A DNA stretch of 64,000 bases from Aptenodytes patagonicus (Eukaryota > Chordata > Aves > Sphenisciformes > Spheniscidae). The translations under genes and the position numbers were made by a program. The DNA is taken from positions 164,958,853 to 165,022,852 of the forward strand of contig NC_134950.1 in the NCBI RefSeq assembly GCF_965638725.1, read 5' to 3'. Below the pieces are notes generated by a model. That model searched no databases and was not told where the DNA came from. It saw only the letters and a program-made list of their open reading frames with translations. Shown here one piece after another: positions 1 through 12,600 of the stretch (the stretch's first letter is position 1; each line of letters begins with the position of its first letter).

Positions 1-990
1 TTGAATGAAGTAATCAGTAGAACACGGTTTCTTTTGGATATATATAGTAATAATTACAAATCAGTAGCTATCAGGATAGTTTACTCAGGATTATTTTATT
101 GCTTAGAACTAAAATTCAAATGCTACTTCTTGAAGAAGCTCTAAATTTGCTTTAGTGAGTTAGGGTGGATAATTTGCCCCTTCACCTGAATGATCTGTTA
201 GTCCTTATACAGATGGTCATTAATTCAAAACAAACCTTATTTATAATTCTAACAAAGTAAAAAGGGATGATGGAAAGTGTTGATATTAAAGTTACTAACA
301 AAGTATTGGGGATTAAGTTTCTGTATTTTAAATCTTAATATCAGTTGGGACAGGTTATTTTTCACTGTGCTATATAAATGCAAAGAGTTTAAAGTAATCT
401 TTTAGTTTTATGCAGGTATATGGGAGTGAATAAAGCTTGAGAGGCATGGGGTCAAAGTCTCTCCAAAATGCTGAGTCTGTATCTTGTTTTAGGATTTTGA
501 CACCTTGGTACAAGGTTGGCTTGTTTCATCCTTTACAAGCTCTTGTCGTCCACAGAAACCTATTGTCTGTAACTGCTGTTAGTAACTCTGTAGTTGTATG
601 TATCGCACTGGTAGCATTTCTTAACTACATGAAAATACACTCTGGATGAATTCTGCGCTTACTTAACTCTTGTAGTCTGCACTGCTTGCATGATCTGCAC
701 TCTAAACATTGAGCATGTCATGGCCATGAAAACTTTGTTGGGCAGAGGCATCTTGAAAAGGCTTAACTTTTAACTTGATTTCTTATTTGTTTGGAAAATA
801 AACAGCATTATTCATTTGGTGAAAGTCTTGTGATCTGCGGCATGGCTGGAGGAATTTGCTTTCTGAAAGGTGGAGAATTGAAGGGCCCTTCTTTGATCAG
901 AACACGTTGCTGGGAAAGTAAGGGTTGAAAACATAAAAGATGTGCCCTGACATTCAAAACAATAGGAAGTCTGTCCCATTCTTAAGCCCT

Positions 991-1579
991 TGTGCTGGTT
1001 TTGGCTCAGATAGAGTTAATTTTCTTCACAGAAGCTAGTATGGGGCTATGTTTTGGGTTTGTGCTGAAAACAGTGTTGATAATACAGAGATGTTTTCGTT
1101 ATTGCTGAGCAGTGCTGACACAGAGTCAAGGCCTTTTCTGCCTCTCACCCCACCCACGAGCAGGCTGGGGGTGCACAAGAAGCTGGGGGGGGACACAGCC
1201 GGGACAGCTGACCCCAACTGACCACAGGGATATTCCACACCATATGACGTCATGCTCAGCATATAAAGCTGGGGGAAGAAGAAGGAAGGGGGGACATTTG
1301 GAGAGATGGTGTTTGTCTTCCCAAGTAACCGTTACGCGTAATGGAGCCCTGCTGTCCTGGGGATGGCTGAACACCTGCCTGCCCATGGGAAGGAGTGAAT
1401 GAATTCCTTGTTTTGCTTTGCTTGTGTGTGTGGTTTTTCCTTTACCTATTAAACTGTCTTTATCTCAACCCACAGGTTTTCTCACTTTTACCCTTCCAGT
1501 TCTCTCCCCTATCCCACCAGGGGGGAGTGAGTGAGCGGCTGTGTGGTACTTAGCTGCTGGCTGGTGTTAAACCATGACA
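991..1579 (+). mobile_element. Solo LTR of an avian endogenous retrovirus (ERVL-like)
   Basis: A 589-bp element begins TGTGCTGG and ends ATGACA (TG...CA). It is flanked by an exact 5-bp direct repeat GCCCT (986-990 and 1580-1584), which defines the insertion. Inside it are a perfect palindromic CRE TGACGTCA (1245-1252), a TATA box TATAAA (1262-1267) and an ATTAAA polyadenylation signal (1448-1453), in the order expected for U3-R-U5 on the + strand. No internal gag/pol/env sequence adjoins it, so it is a solo LTR left by LTR-LTR recombination. The 5-bp duplication favours an ERVL/class III type. The overall sequence resembles LTRs common in neoavian genomes (recognition from memory; exact family not checked). 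It lies in the same orientation as RHEB. Confidence 0.88.
1245..1267 (+). promoter_or_regulatory. LTR core promoter: CRE plus TATA box
   Basis: A perfect CREB/ATF palindrome TGACGTCA (1245-1252) sits 9 bp upstream of TATAAA (1262-1267) within the solo LTR. The spacing is typical of a compact, potentially inducible retroviral promoter. Whether it is active is unknown. Confidence 0.6.
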
Positions 1580-4500
1580 GCCCTGTAAGACCTGATAGAG
1601 AGAATGTTTTAAAATGTTTCTGTGAAAAACGGAAGAGAGAACACTTTCAAACTTACCACTAAAATTTAAAATATATTGAAGGTATCTTTTTTTTAAGACA
1701 GACATGTGAAACTAGTTTTGATGGGATTAGTATAAAATCATTCTTTTGACTTAAGTTCTTAATCTTTTTAAAATGCTTTTTAATAGAAATCTCTGATCAG
1801 CCCAGTCTTTTGACATTCCCAGCTGTATGTTTCTGATTCTGTGCAGGGTCATAAGACACAAAGTATGTAATCAACTCTTTTATTGTTTTCCTAGTTTGTA
1901 ATTTCAAATCTGGTTGACCATGCTGGCAAAAGGGGTTGAGAAGTCCAGATTCCTGTACTAGGGGTGGTATTGGAGAATGTTGCATTTTTCCAGTGCTTTA
2001 TAGCAGATTATAAAACCTCTTCAGTTTCATTTAGTGACTGGGTCTACTTTAGCATCACAAAACTTGGAAATGAAAAAAATACAGGCTAAAGAATAGTCTG
2101 GCCTATGTGATTTCTGTTTTGTCTCCAGAAAATTATTACTGATAATTTATTACAGTATTCTACCAGTGCTGATGAAAGGGTAGAAAGCTGTAGTACTGCT
2201 GGTAGCTTAATCTTTATAATTTTTGTCTTCAAATAATAAAACTTTCACAAAAAATTGAGTTTAAAGCTAAATTGTATAGAAGGCAAGCTATAGTTAAGCT
2301 CTTACAGGAACAAGTTGCATAGCATATAAGCCTTGAACAATAGGAATAAGACCTAATATTCTAGTAGTTTCATTTTTCCAGTGTAAAAATCTGTATCTTC
2401 TTTGGAAGTGGTAAAGGGAAAATAAGCTGCATGAGGTTTCACTTAGTGTTTGTTAACAAAGCCAGCACAACTTCATTGCTGCTTTCCACCCTTTCCTTTG
2501 CTTGTATTACATTAGAACCAGAAGAGCTAATTTATTTAAGTACACAAGCATGTTGAATTTAGTTGCTTCTACTAAATGTGTATCAGGAAGAGTAACTTGT
2601 AGCATTTTGTGGCAGCAGCGGAGGTGAGAGTTAATTGCGTAGCAAAATAGAATTTCCCTTTCTGAATGTCCCAACAGGAGTGACACCACGATGCGTGGCT
2701 AGTCTTGAGACAGACAGGTTGAGAAACTAGTGGAACGATTACAGGAGTGTTGGAAAGAGAAGGAAGATCCTTGCTGAGCATGAGTGTGTGAGGGGAGTCT
2801 GTGTGGACACTGAGCTGAATGGGGCTCTGAAGGCAGATTAGCTCAGATGAGCTATGACCATAACAATTTAAAACTCAAAAATTTTACTGGAATAAAAACT
2901 AGAATCTTAATTTGGAACTCAAAGCAAATAGGTCAGAAGGAATAGATAATGAAGATGTGTACATAACTCCCCCCACCCCCATCTTTGCAGGGATGTCTTT
3001 GGTTATCATTAATTCAGTGATTTTTGTGTTGCAGAAAAGCTGAGTTGACTGCCCAAGTCTCAAAAATGTTTCCTCCAGCTCCTCTGAGGCCTGCCTGGCT
3101 GCTTTCTGTTTTTCCTTGCAGTTTTGGAGAGGCTTCTAGCACTGTGCCACGCTCTGTGTCTTCCTTTCTCCTCTAGACTGGCTCAGTAGCTCCCTAAGGG
3201 AAGGATCAGTCTTCTCCCAAGGGCTTCCTACCTCCATCCCATGTTTTTTAATACAATTGTGAGTAGAAGCGTATTAGAAAGGGGGAGGGGGCTGGAGGCA
3301 CCCTAGTAGTTGTGGAGAGGAGATACCTATAGGTTTAGATGGGTCTGCTAGAAGCATCTTTAAGGCTAAACTTGTTCCATGCATGTCATGGCAGCTGCAC
3401 TGGAAGGGTGAAGTATGCTTCTTCCCAGGAGCTGCTGCTGAGCAGCCTTCTCAAGGGGTGGAAATGAGGCTTCTGAGAAAAATTAAAAATAGCTCTGTTG
3501 CATTACACATCTCAGTGTTGTAAAAGATGTCCTGGCAGATTAGTGATAGGCATTGACTTTGGAATGAAAAGAAGTAGAAAGGGATGCAGAAGGTAGTAGT
3601 AACCAAGGAACCCTTACAAGGTGGTTAGATTTAGCTACCAGCCAGTAGCTCTGTGGGAATAATGTTACACCACTCTCGTACCTTTACTCAGTGGCACTAT
3701 TGATCTGAAAGTCTGCATTCATATGCCTGGTGCTGATTTCTTATCATAATGTCTTGTTTTCACAGCAGCTGTCTTTTGAGTTGCATATGGAAATCATTTC
3801 ATTCATGTTAGTCTAATTGAAATATACTTGATCTTAGGGTAACGATGATCAGCAGCTGATGGAGTTGCTGCATAAGTTACACTTCTGCTGAACTGTAGCA
3901 GCATTCAGGGCCGCGCTCCGCCTGTAATTTTACCAGGACTTTATCTGAGAGCAAAATGGCTTTAGTTCTTCGCAATGTAGCCATTGACTGCAGCACCCTG
4001 AACTGTACGTATAGCTCTTTTTGGTGCTGTGCTGTTCACTGCAGCACCAAATTCTCCAAATTTCAGCAGTGCATCAGAACTAGAAACAATTGTAGGTGAA
4101 GGTGTGGATGGCAGCTTTCTTCATATAGCTACACTCCAGTTATGCGTTGCAAGCTGTAAGCATGTCCTGTTCTGAGATCTGTGTGCTTCGTGGAGCTACA
4201 ACAGGCTTTATCCACGCTTCAGCTGATGAGCAGCGTTTCGCAGATGCTCACGTTATGACTAGGACTGCAGGGATTGTTCAGGTCTGCTGAAATCTGTCCT
4301 TGGCATACCAGGAAGAGCCATACTATGCCGTGATCATATTATCGGTTGTTTGCCTTGCTCATGGGCACAGCAGAAGGCAGCGTGTCCCAGGATGGTAGGT
4401 GATGGAATTGGAAGTAAAGACTTCCTCTAGATCAAGGGGACCTGTGGATCACTAATTACGTTTAATACAGTTGCAGGTTTTTCCCAAGATGAAATTCTTA

Positions 4501-5320
4501 CCAGGAATATTTTTAAAAAGCTTCAGCAAACAAATGGGTGTCATTAATTTTGTCTGCATCAAAGCAGATTTGTGTTCATGCAGTGGGCTGTTCTAGTGCT
4601 ACAAGCCTCTGCACTGAACTAACAGTTCTCCTCACCCAGTCTGTGGTGACTCCTCCACTGTTTCCCTTCCCCTGGCTCTGTCACACTCTGCTTCCAGTAC
4701 CGATGATGGTGATGTCTTTGCTGGGTCTATTCTAGGCTTCTAGAATAGTCTGAAAAAGCTGCCATCTGTCTCTGTCCCTTTTTAAATATTAACTTTGAGG
4801 CTCTTGAAGCTACTTTGATTGCAGAGTGCTTTGATGTGTATGTGAAGTGTCAAGAGACTAGAGACTGTTACTTTTAATATACCTGTTGATGCAGTACCTC
4901 TCCAGATGAGTCTGTTTTCCCTCTGATTTGAAGCAGTGATACCGTATATAGCAACGCTGCGTGTTAACATCTGTTCAAACAAACGGTTGCTTCTGTCCTC
5001 ACCACAGTATTCATCCAAGGCAAAAAGCTGTTGTGGATTCTTGCTTCATAACCCTAAAATTTTGTGCAGCGATGACAACAGTGTCCAGACAGTGACTTGA
5101 TAGCAGCTCGCATGCCCATGTGCTAAAGCAGCTTTCTTAGGGGATAGACAGGGTAAGGTAGGAGCGCTCTCTTTGAGGCTCCATTTCAAATTGCACTTGG
5201 CAGTATCGTAATGGAAACTGCAGGTACGCTTTACACTGTTTATTTAGACACTCTGCATTAGTTTGGCTTTGCTGTTTGAATTACTCCTTTTTTTTAAAAA
5301 AGGGTGCTTTGATTTACTAG

Positions 5321-5358
5321 GTGGGCTGAAACCTCTGGTTTCAGATATTTCAGCCCAC
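5321..5358. repeat. 11-bp perfect inverted repeat (hairpin)
   Basis: GTGGGCTGAAA (5321-5331) is followed after 16 nt by its exact reverse complement TTTCAGCCCAC (5348-5358). A second, smaller stem (TGAAAC/GTTTCA) overlaps the left arm. It lies in RHEB intron 2. Function unknown; it may be chance or a relic of a small transposon. Confidence 0.6.
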
Positions 5359-6540
5359 TTACTCAAGATAACACTCACGTTGTGGAGACTTGACAGGGCA
5401 ATGAGCATTGGCGGGGAGGAGGAAAGTTGGCGAACTTCAGCTTCTGGGAGACCCTGTACAAAACCCAGAAGGCATTGGCAGGAGACTGCACAGCAGGATC
5501 GAGAACATTCAACTTCGCAGCTTCGGGAAGCTGTTGGACAATTTAGAGGCTGACGAAGAGGTCACCGCAGTGTTAGCTATTTCCCTGCTCATCACTGCAA
5601 TGAAAGATGAAGCTTCTTAGGACTGTTAGTATCTGGGAAAACCACCTCAACCAGAGGACAACACAAACTTTACTCAGTATATCAGTACTGTCCGGTAATT
5701 GTGTCGTGAGTGCAACACTAAGGCCAAAGTTGAAGCTCCGAAGGCAGGTTTGTGTGCTCTGGTTGGTACATGTAGTGCTCGGTAGTACATTATTCCTACA
5801 AGAGCTGTGACACTGTTTGCTTTTGCAGTTGCATAATACAAACACTGAGTAAGATTTCTCAGCTCACAGTGCGTTGGCATTTCATGAATCTGAGGAAGAG
5901 AAGGAATGCTCATCGCTTTCAGGGACTGAATGTACTTCCTGACTGAGGACTAGATAGGCTGGTAGCAACATGGTGAGCTTCTAGCTAAATTCTCGTTATG
6001 TAGGCTTAGTATATTTGTAAGTTAGGCTGTGTGTGGTTTAGCCCGCAAAGAATTTTTTTTAATCCAGATCATTTACCTCATGGTATTTACATTTAGGAAA
6101 TTGATTTTGCTAAACTGCTTGAAAACTGAGGAGAATATCCTATAATAAGTTCAAAGTTAGCTTTGATGCTAATTGTATTTAAGTGTCTCGTATTACCACA
6201 AATTATGGTTGCCTCTTAGGCAAGTCTTGGAAGTCTCTTAGAAGGAAAGAGTAAGAAGGCTTTTTACATGCGTTTCTAAGTAAGTAAAGGAGAAACTGCT
6301 GCGTCCTATGTGAGAATCTTCTGAAATTTGAAATTTTGAAGTAAATTTCTGAGTTTTGTTGTCTGTAATATGCTAGTTAAGAGTATGCCCACCTGATCTA
6401 GCCTTTTACTGCTCCTTTAAAGCCTATAACTGCAGTTCTTTTTCTTAGTGCCTCGGCTGACAATGGCATAGATGAAGTGACTTCTGATCCCTTCCTTGTT
6501 TATAATTCTGAAATGTGTATGTATTTCTTATTTGTTCTAG

Positions 6541-6608
6541 CTTTTACAAAACTGATCACAGTAAATGGCCAAGAATATCATCTTCAGCTGGTTGACACTG
6601 CTGGCCAA
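6541..6608 (+). CDS. RHEB: RHEB exon 3
   Basis: Encodes the second half of codon Thr42 and residues 43-64 (FTKLITV...VDTAGQ). The acceptor is TTCTAG/CT and the donor CAA/GTAAGT. The exon ends exactly after Gln64, the last residue of the G3/DTAGQ box that positions the GTP gamma-phosphate. Confidence 0.97.
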
Positions 6609-9600
6609 GTAAGTTATCTTTCTTTCTTTGACTCTTTCTTCAGAGTTAAGACAGGTATTCATACTCCTGTAGAGCTAAGCTGGTAGCAACCATGTGCTCA
6701 AAGCTGAAGTTTAACATAAATTATTCTGCCTTGTCATTTAGTCACCAAAGAGCAATGTTTCTGTAGTGTTTCTTTAAACAGTTTTGTTGGGTTTCGGTTT
6801 TGGGGGGTTTTTTTGTTCTCCTGTCTATTGAACGTATGCCTAAAAAAGCAAAGAAGGAACTGCCTTAACTCTGATGTACCAAAAGTTCATAAGTAGCTTG
6901 CTTGATATGTACGGACTGAACTAGCAGTCTTGCTTTAGATGGAAAATGTCAGTTCAATAAACCATGGAGAAGTTTTTCATGACTTTTTGCTATTTGTGTG
7001 CTCCAGCTACACCACTGTGACTTATATCCATGAAATAGTCATGGGGAGTATACAGAAATGCATATAGGTGGTACTTAACAGGCTACCAATAAACTGCTGC
7101 AGTTTGTTTACAGTTTTAAGTAAGTGATGATTCATGCACACTTCTGAGCTTCATGTAGTGACGGGGAGCACAGGAGCAGACAGTGAACACGTGTCCTGTG
7201 GCATGGGCAGTAGCTTCATAAAGTACAGGTGTTCATTATATAGTGCTGCTTGGCTGAACTTGCAGTGCATGTTCCATGCACAGGAGTGCTCTGTCCTTAG
7301 AAAGACTCTATATTAAAAAAAAGGGGGGGGGGGAGAGATCCCAGCCAGAAAACAGACTGTTAAACCCCTGTATTTTTATCTTAAACTTTCTGTTGCTTAC
7401 ATGTTCTTACTTTCTGTGAGTTCTGATACTATACCTTTGGGTTTTTCTATACTTCTTGGGTTTGAGTAGTGTTAAACAATCTTAGTGTTGTAAAATATGC
7501 TGCCAGTACTTAAGACTTTAAAGCTGCAGGACACTTGCTCATAGCTGGGACACTATTCAGAAGGGTTGTAACCTTCTAGGTATGTTTGATCGCTTTCTTT
7601 GAAGAGAACTACATGACTTAAGAATAACCATGCTGTAATTACATGGTGTCAGCTTGTGGTGCTAATCAGCAACACTATATTCACTTACAATCTGTCAGAG
7701 GTGTCTGAAGTGATTAAAAACACAATACTGGTGACACGTGCTAGGGCAAGATTGTTTGATGGGGAATATTCCGCAGAGGAGAGTGGGGTTGAGATGGGCA
7801 GGCTGTGAAGTGTGAGCAGCAGAGCAAGCTCCATAGGTTTCACTTTGTGCCAAAGTCTGCTTGCCTTACATCTCCAATTGTAGCGTAGTGATAAAAGTAA
7901 AATTTCTCTTTGAGGAAGAAATGGCTGCCTGGGAAGGCAGTGTAACTTTGGTAATAGACCTCTATTGCTGAGGTTTATTTTCAGGGTTGATTTAATGTTG
8001 TACAGTATTGTAAAACCAAAATAATTTCTTTCCCAGCCTGTGGTTATTTTCAGATTTGATTCATCCTATGAATGACTTGAACTTTGAGTTCTGGCTCACA
8101 GGGTTAGAGGGGAGAGATGATGTTGGATTATAGAAGGTATGGCTTGAACAGATTTCTTTCTCAAGTCTGTCTTGCTTAATGATCCATAGGGAGTCCTTGT
8201 GTATACAGCATAGCAAGGATTATATTGTAGATTTGTTATATACTTGAAAACTTGGCTATGACTTGAAAAGTTAGAGCTACGTTGTTTCATCACTTGGCAA
8301 AGTTCTTAATTTGATCCGCAAGTTCCAGGAAGCATGGCAGCTTTTCTTCCTTCTCCTAACAAGCTAAATATGAAGTAATTAGAAACAGTTGAGGTTATGG
8401 CACTTATTTTTCTTGGTACTCCTTCTGTCCCATGCCTCTTTACCTTTCATGGTTATCTATTCAGATTTACGTAGTTCAGTTAAGCAGGAGTACAGGATCA
8501 CAGAAGAGGAGCTGGGGCACTCCTGAGAAATTCCGGGTAAAGTCAAACAACTACAGAGTTGCACTTTCACCTGTTTTACATGCAGACTAGCTCAGATCCC
8601 TTCTGTATTGACTTTGAGGTTACACGGCCAGCTGAAGTGGCAGTTCGGCATTTCAGCGAAGATGGGGGAGGGCTGCCCTTAGTGTGTAGCAAAAAAGGCA
8701 AATAAGGACATCTTTTGTCAAGTGTTATTCTTTCAAACTTTTTTGGCTGCATCTGTGAAGTTGATTTATAAAGGGTTTTTCCTCATTTGCCAGTTACGGA
8801 AGTTTGATTCCTTTTGGCTGTCTAGAGTTAAGCTGTGTGATTGCACTGCTCCATCTGTTCAGTCATGACAATGTACAGAGAGGTTATGTGATCTTAAGCT
8901 AAAATTAACATCTTAAGAAGCATAAGTTTAAAAATTTGAGAACTTGTACATTAAGAAGTATGGCTCTTGTCAAAATTGAAATGTTTCCTGGGAACATCTA
9001 TTAGAACGATTTAGATTTTTAACATGGGATTCATAGTATTTGTGTTGCATTTCCTGCAATATGTAAGTCTGTTTCATTTACCTATTTCGTCAGTTCGTTT
9101 CCTACAGCGGTCATAAAGTCAGTGATTAAGTTTCTGTTGTTTTGTGGTGTGTGGGTTTCTTTTTTTTTTAATTAAACGCTTGTCATATAATGTAAACATC
9201 TAGTTTACATAAACATAAAGCAACTAATAACTCTATTTCTTGCATCTACAGTTGATAAGCATTAGTTAGTTGGTAAGTCACAGTTACTCACTTCCTAAGA
9301 GACCCCTTAGGTAATTTAGATGTGATCAGTGTCACTGGAAATTATGAACTGCTAGATCCTGTCGTCAGCTGTTGAAATTAGGAATTTGAAATGTATCGCT
9401 AGCAAGATAAGAGGCATAATTGCTAATTAGTGGTAGGACAGAGTACATGTTTTGTACTAATACAAACTGATAATTAAGCAGGATAAGAGGACTGGGAATA
9501 GCTTTAGCTGATCCATAGTCTCAGAGGGAATAAACCAAAAAAATATGTAGATTAAATTTTAGAGTACACAGACTGACTCAGCTTTCTCTTAATTTGGTAA

Positions 9601-12600
9601 AGATTCCACATCTGGCATTATGATGAAAAAAAATGTAATTCTGAAAGTACTACCTATACACAATGGTCCTGCACCTCATGTCTTACAAATAGACCAACTT
9701 AACTGCTGGTGATCTGCTAGCATCAAGTTCTGAACTGTGGCAGTAAGTAATTTTAAATGCAATATTCCTTCTACAGGATGAATACTCCATATTTCCTCAG
9801 ACGTACTCCATAGACATCAATGGCTACATTCTTGTTTATTCAGTCACATCAATAAAAAGGTAATAAAATCTGTTGTGTTCTTCTGGTTCAGATATTAACC
9901 AGATATATTCTGGGTTCAGCTCCTACCTCTGCTATATTTTCTTTACATGTGTTTAATTTGTTGAATCTCTATCTCCCTTAGAAGTATAATAGAAATAAAA
10001 ATTAATGGGTTTTCAGAAATTTCCCCTCAGATCCAAATGTCACAGATACTTTACAGACTAATATGCAAGGTACCATGTAAGAAACGAGACAGTGCTGAAC
10101 TACATTATTTTGAGATGTAAGTAAAAGTACATAGAATTATTTCAAGAATAAGTAGAGTTCATTGCTCTAGCATCAGATACAAAGGCGGACTTAAATATGA
10201 ACCAAAAGGGCACTTTCATTTACGTGAAGTACCCAATTAGTTGCTAGATTGGTCCCTCAGCCTTGTAGCTCATTACACTACTGCGATTGCTTTGACTTCC
10301 TGGCTTGGATTGTTCTGGTTAACCATCAGAAACTTTCAGATAAATAGCAATGTATCAATATATGACTTTTGGCCTGTAGACTCACTCTTGCCGTGCTGCA
10401 GCAAATATGTTACTTGAAAAATTTCCCAGAGTATCTATTTCATCCTCGCTGTTGGCTGCAGTCGGTTCTGTCATGAGGACAGAGTCCGTTGTAGCTGGAG
10501 TCATTTACTTGCAAGAAGCATCTCAGCGTTCATAAGGTTTTGTCATCTTCCGTTATTTTGTCCCTTCCATCTGGTCGTCTTGCTTTGTTTAAATGCTGGT
10601 CGTTCTTGAATATATCTTAATTTTCTAGTATTGTACAGCATCTTTGTTATGACAGCCACAATAATCCTATTTTTTAAAACTTTTGTTTGTTTGAGTAAAA
10701 TGATTAAGACCTTAGGCCTTTTACTCTCTCCAAGTAGAAGAGAAGTTGATGCTTCCCTTCTACTTGCAAGGAAGCTGATCAGCTTCTTACAAGTGCTGAA
10801 GCATTCCATGTCTTTTCTTCTGAAGCAGACAAAACTGGTCATCTCAAGTGCTCTTTAGCAGGCCATCACAAAATACGGGTAAAACAACTTGCCTGTTGGC
10901 TCTTCTGTGCTTCTCAAAGAAAGGATACGGTCTGGCTATAAATTTCTGTTGCTTGCAAGGTCTTTAATGTTGAACAGGTTTTGGCAGTCCATCATTCTTG
11001 GTTTTCATCTTTAGTTCTGAAGTAGTGAACGGCAAGCACGTCATGTGGAGGAGATGCAACAGATGTTAGGCTTTCATGTGTATCTAGAGGTACTAAGCTA
11101 CCTAACTCCTTTTTTTTTAATCAGAGCTTCATTGTTGGTGATGAATAACTTCTATGAAATAGGAGTTAGTCTTCTCAGCCTTAAGTGGACAATCCTCCAC
11201 TTCTAAAGTGAAGAGAAGAATTTTCATTGAGAAGTGGTACTGTGAGGGCAAAATTGTCTTTGACTAAAATAAGCATAGATCCTTGGAGGCTTCTGCAGCT
11301 TGTGCTGTTCCCTGGTTGGCAGCTAAAGGACGTGCTCTTTTTCAGCTACTCCTGTTGTTGCCTCCTGGTGTCTTGAGCTTAGCAGCCCAGATAAAGAAAT
11401 GAAAATCTGTTTTCTGTGGTAGCATTTCATCAGTTAAAACGGAAACCAAATTATGGTGAACATACTAATAGAACAAGGTATGTTAAGACTGTAGGTAGAT
11501 AGTATTTTCATCAGTATTTTAGTCTTGATCTGTTTATTCCAAGTTTTTTGTTTCTTCCTTTAAATTTTAAAGCATCAATGATCCTGTCTTGTTCAATTCC
11601 TTATGGTCTGTATCAAGACAGTGTTAGGCAATAGGAAAGATCTTCCACAATACTCTGGTAGCTTAGAGGACTTGCCCAGGCAATCAAATTACGGTCACCA
11701 TCTGTTTTGACTTCTATCAAAGTGTGTATATTGATCTGAGTATTGATCCAGCAGGGTTGAGAGCTTTGACAGCAAACTTAATAGAAATGCCTTTTTAAAA
11801 TTACTGTCTTCCCTGCTAACCTCCAGTGGGAAGTTTAAATGGGACTTGAGTAAAAGCTAACGCCCTACATTTTTCATATTCCCAGGCTCTCGGCAGCAAG
11901 GTTACTGTGGAAGGCTTTTGCTCTAGTTCAGCTTAATTAAATTCCAATTTTGTATCTTGCTAGGTTCCATGGTTTTGTGTAACACATTTATCTGACAGCT
12001 AGTAATTTTTTTTGTTGCATTTCACACATTGAGATGTTTGCTGTAACCCTATTTGCTTGTCACAACTGGAAAGGACCTCTTATGGTCTCCAGATCTCTTG
12101 CTGTTTCACGATTTGATAATGTTCTTTTTGGATTGGTCAATATTTGTCTTAAACTCTGCCTCTGCTCCTTCTAGCCTTATTAATTTGTAAAGCTTTCTAG
12201 AACATTAAATTGATCTGGTCAAGCCAATTTCATTCTTGGCAGTTCTTAGCAACTTGTTTCTGTGTCAGAATTGTGTGTGAATTTAAATAGCACTTCTTTT
12301 GGTTTCCACCTTGATCTATTAACAAAGATCAGCTGTTTAGCCTTTTTACTAAAAACAGAGCTTGTGAACTATACTAGATAAGCAGATACACAGAACTGGG
12401 AAGTGAAGAGCCTGAGTTGAACAAGAATGCTTTGCAGCATTGTGCACTGGAACCTCAGGTGAAGGCTCGCTGGGGTGCTGTGCCATGCCATGGTATGGCT
12501 TTTTCTAGCTGTTCTGGGAACAGCAGGCCTAATAGTGGAAAGGAAACAGTGATTGTATTGTGTTAGTGATTCAGTTATCCTGTGGCTAGTACGCTAGATC

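Larger units (their letters stand above)
1..6540 (+). other. RHEB: RHEB intron 2 (3' part)
   Basis: No exon is recognised here. I looked for RHEB exon 2 (the KSSLTIQFVEG segment) and did not find it, so this is taken as the 3' part of intron 2. It ends in a TTCTAG acceptor at 6540. It is moderately AT-rich, single-copy-looking sequence apart from the solo LTR at 991-1579 and a hairpin at 5321-5358. The short open frames in it show no codon structure or homology I recognise. Confidence 0.85.

Noticed and set aside
991..1579. Possible complete endogenous retrovirus
   Set aside because: Only one LTR with flanking duplications; no gag, pol or env sequence lies on either side.
12061..12096. Short stretch resembling a CR1 3' end (GGAAAGGACCTCT)
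   Set aside because: Only about 30 bp are similar and no terminal octamer repeat follows; could be chance.
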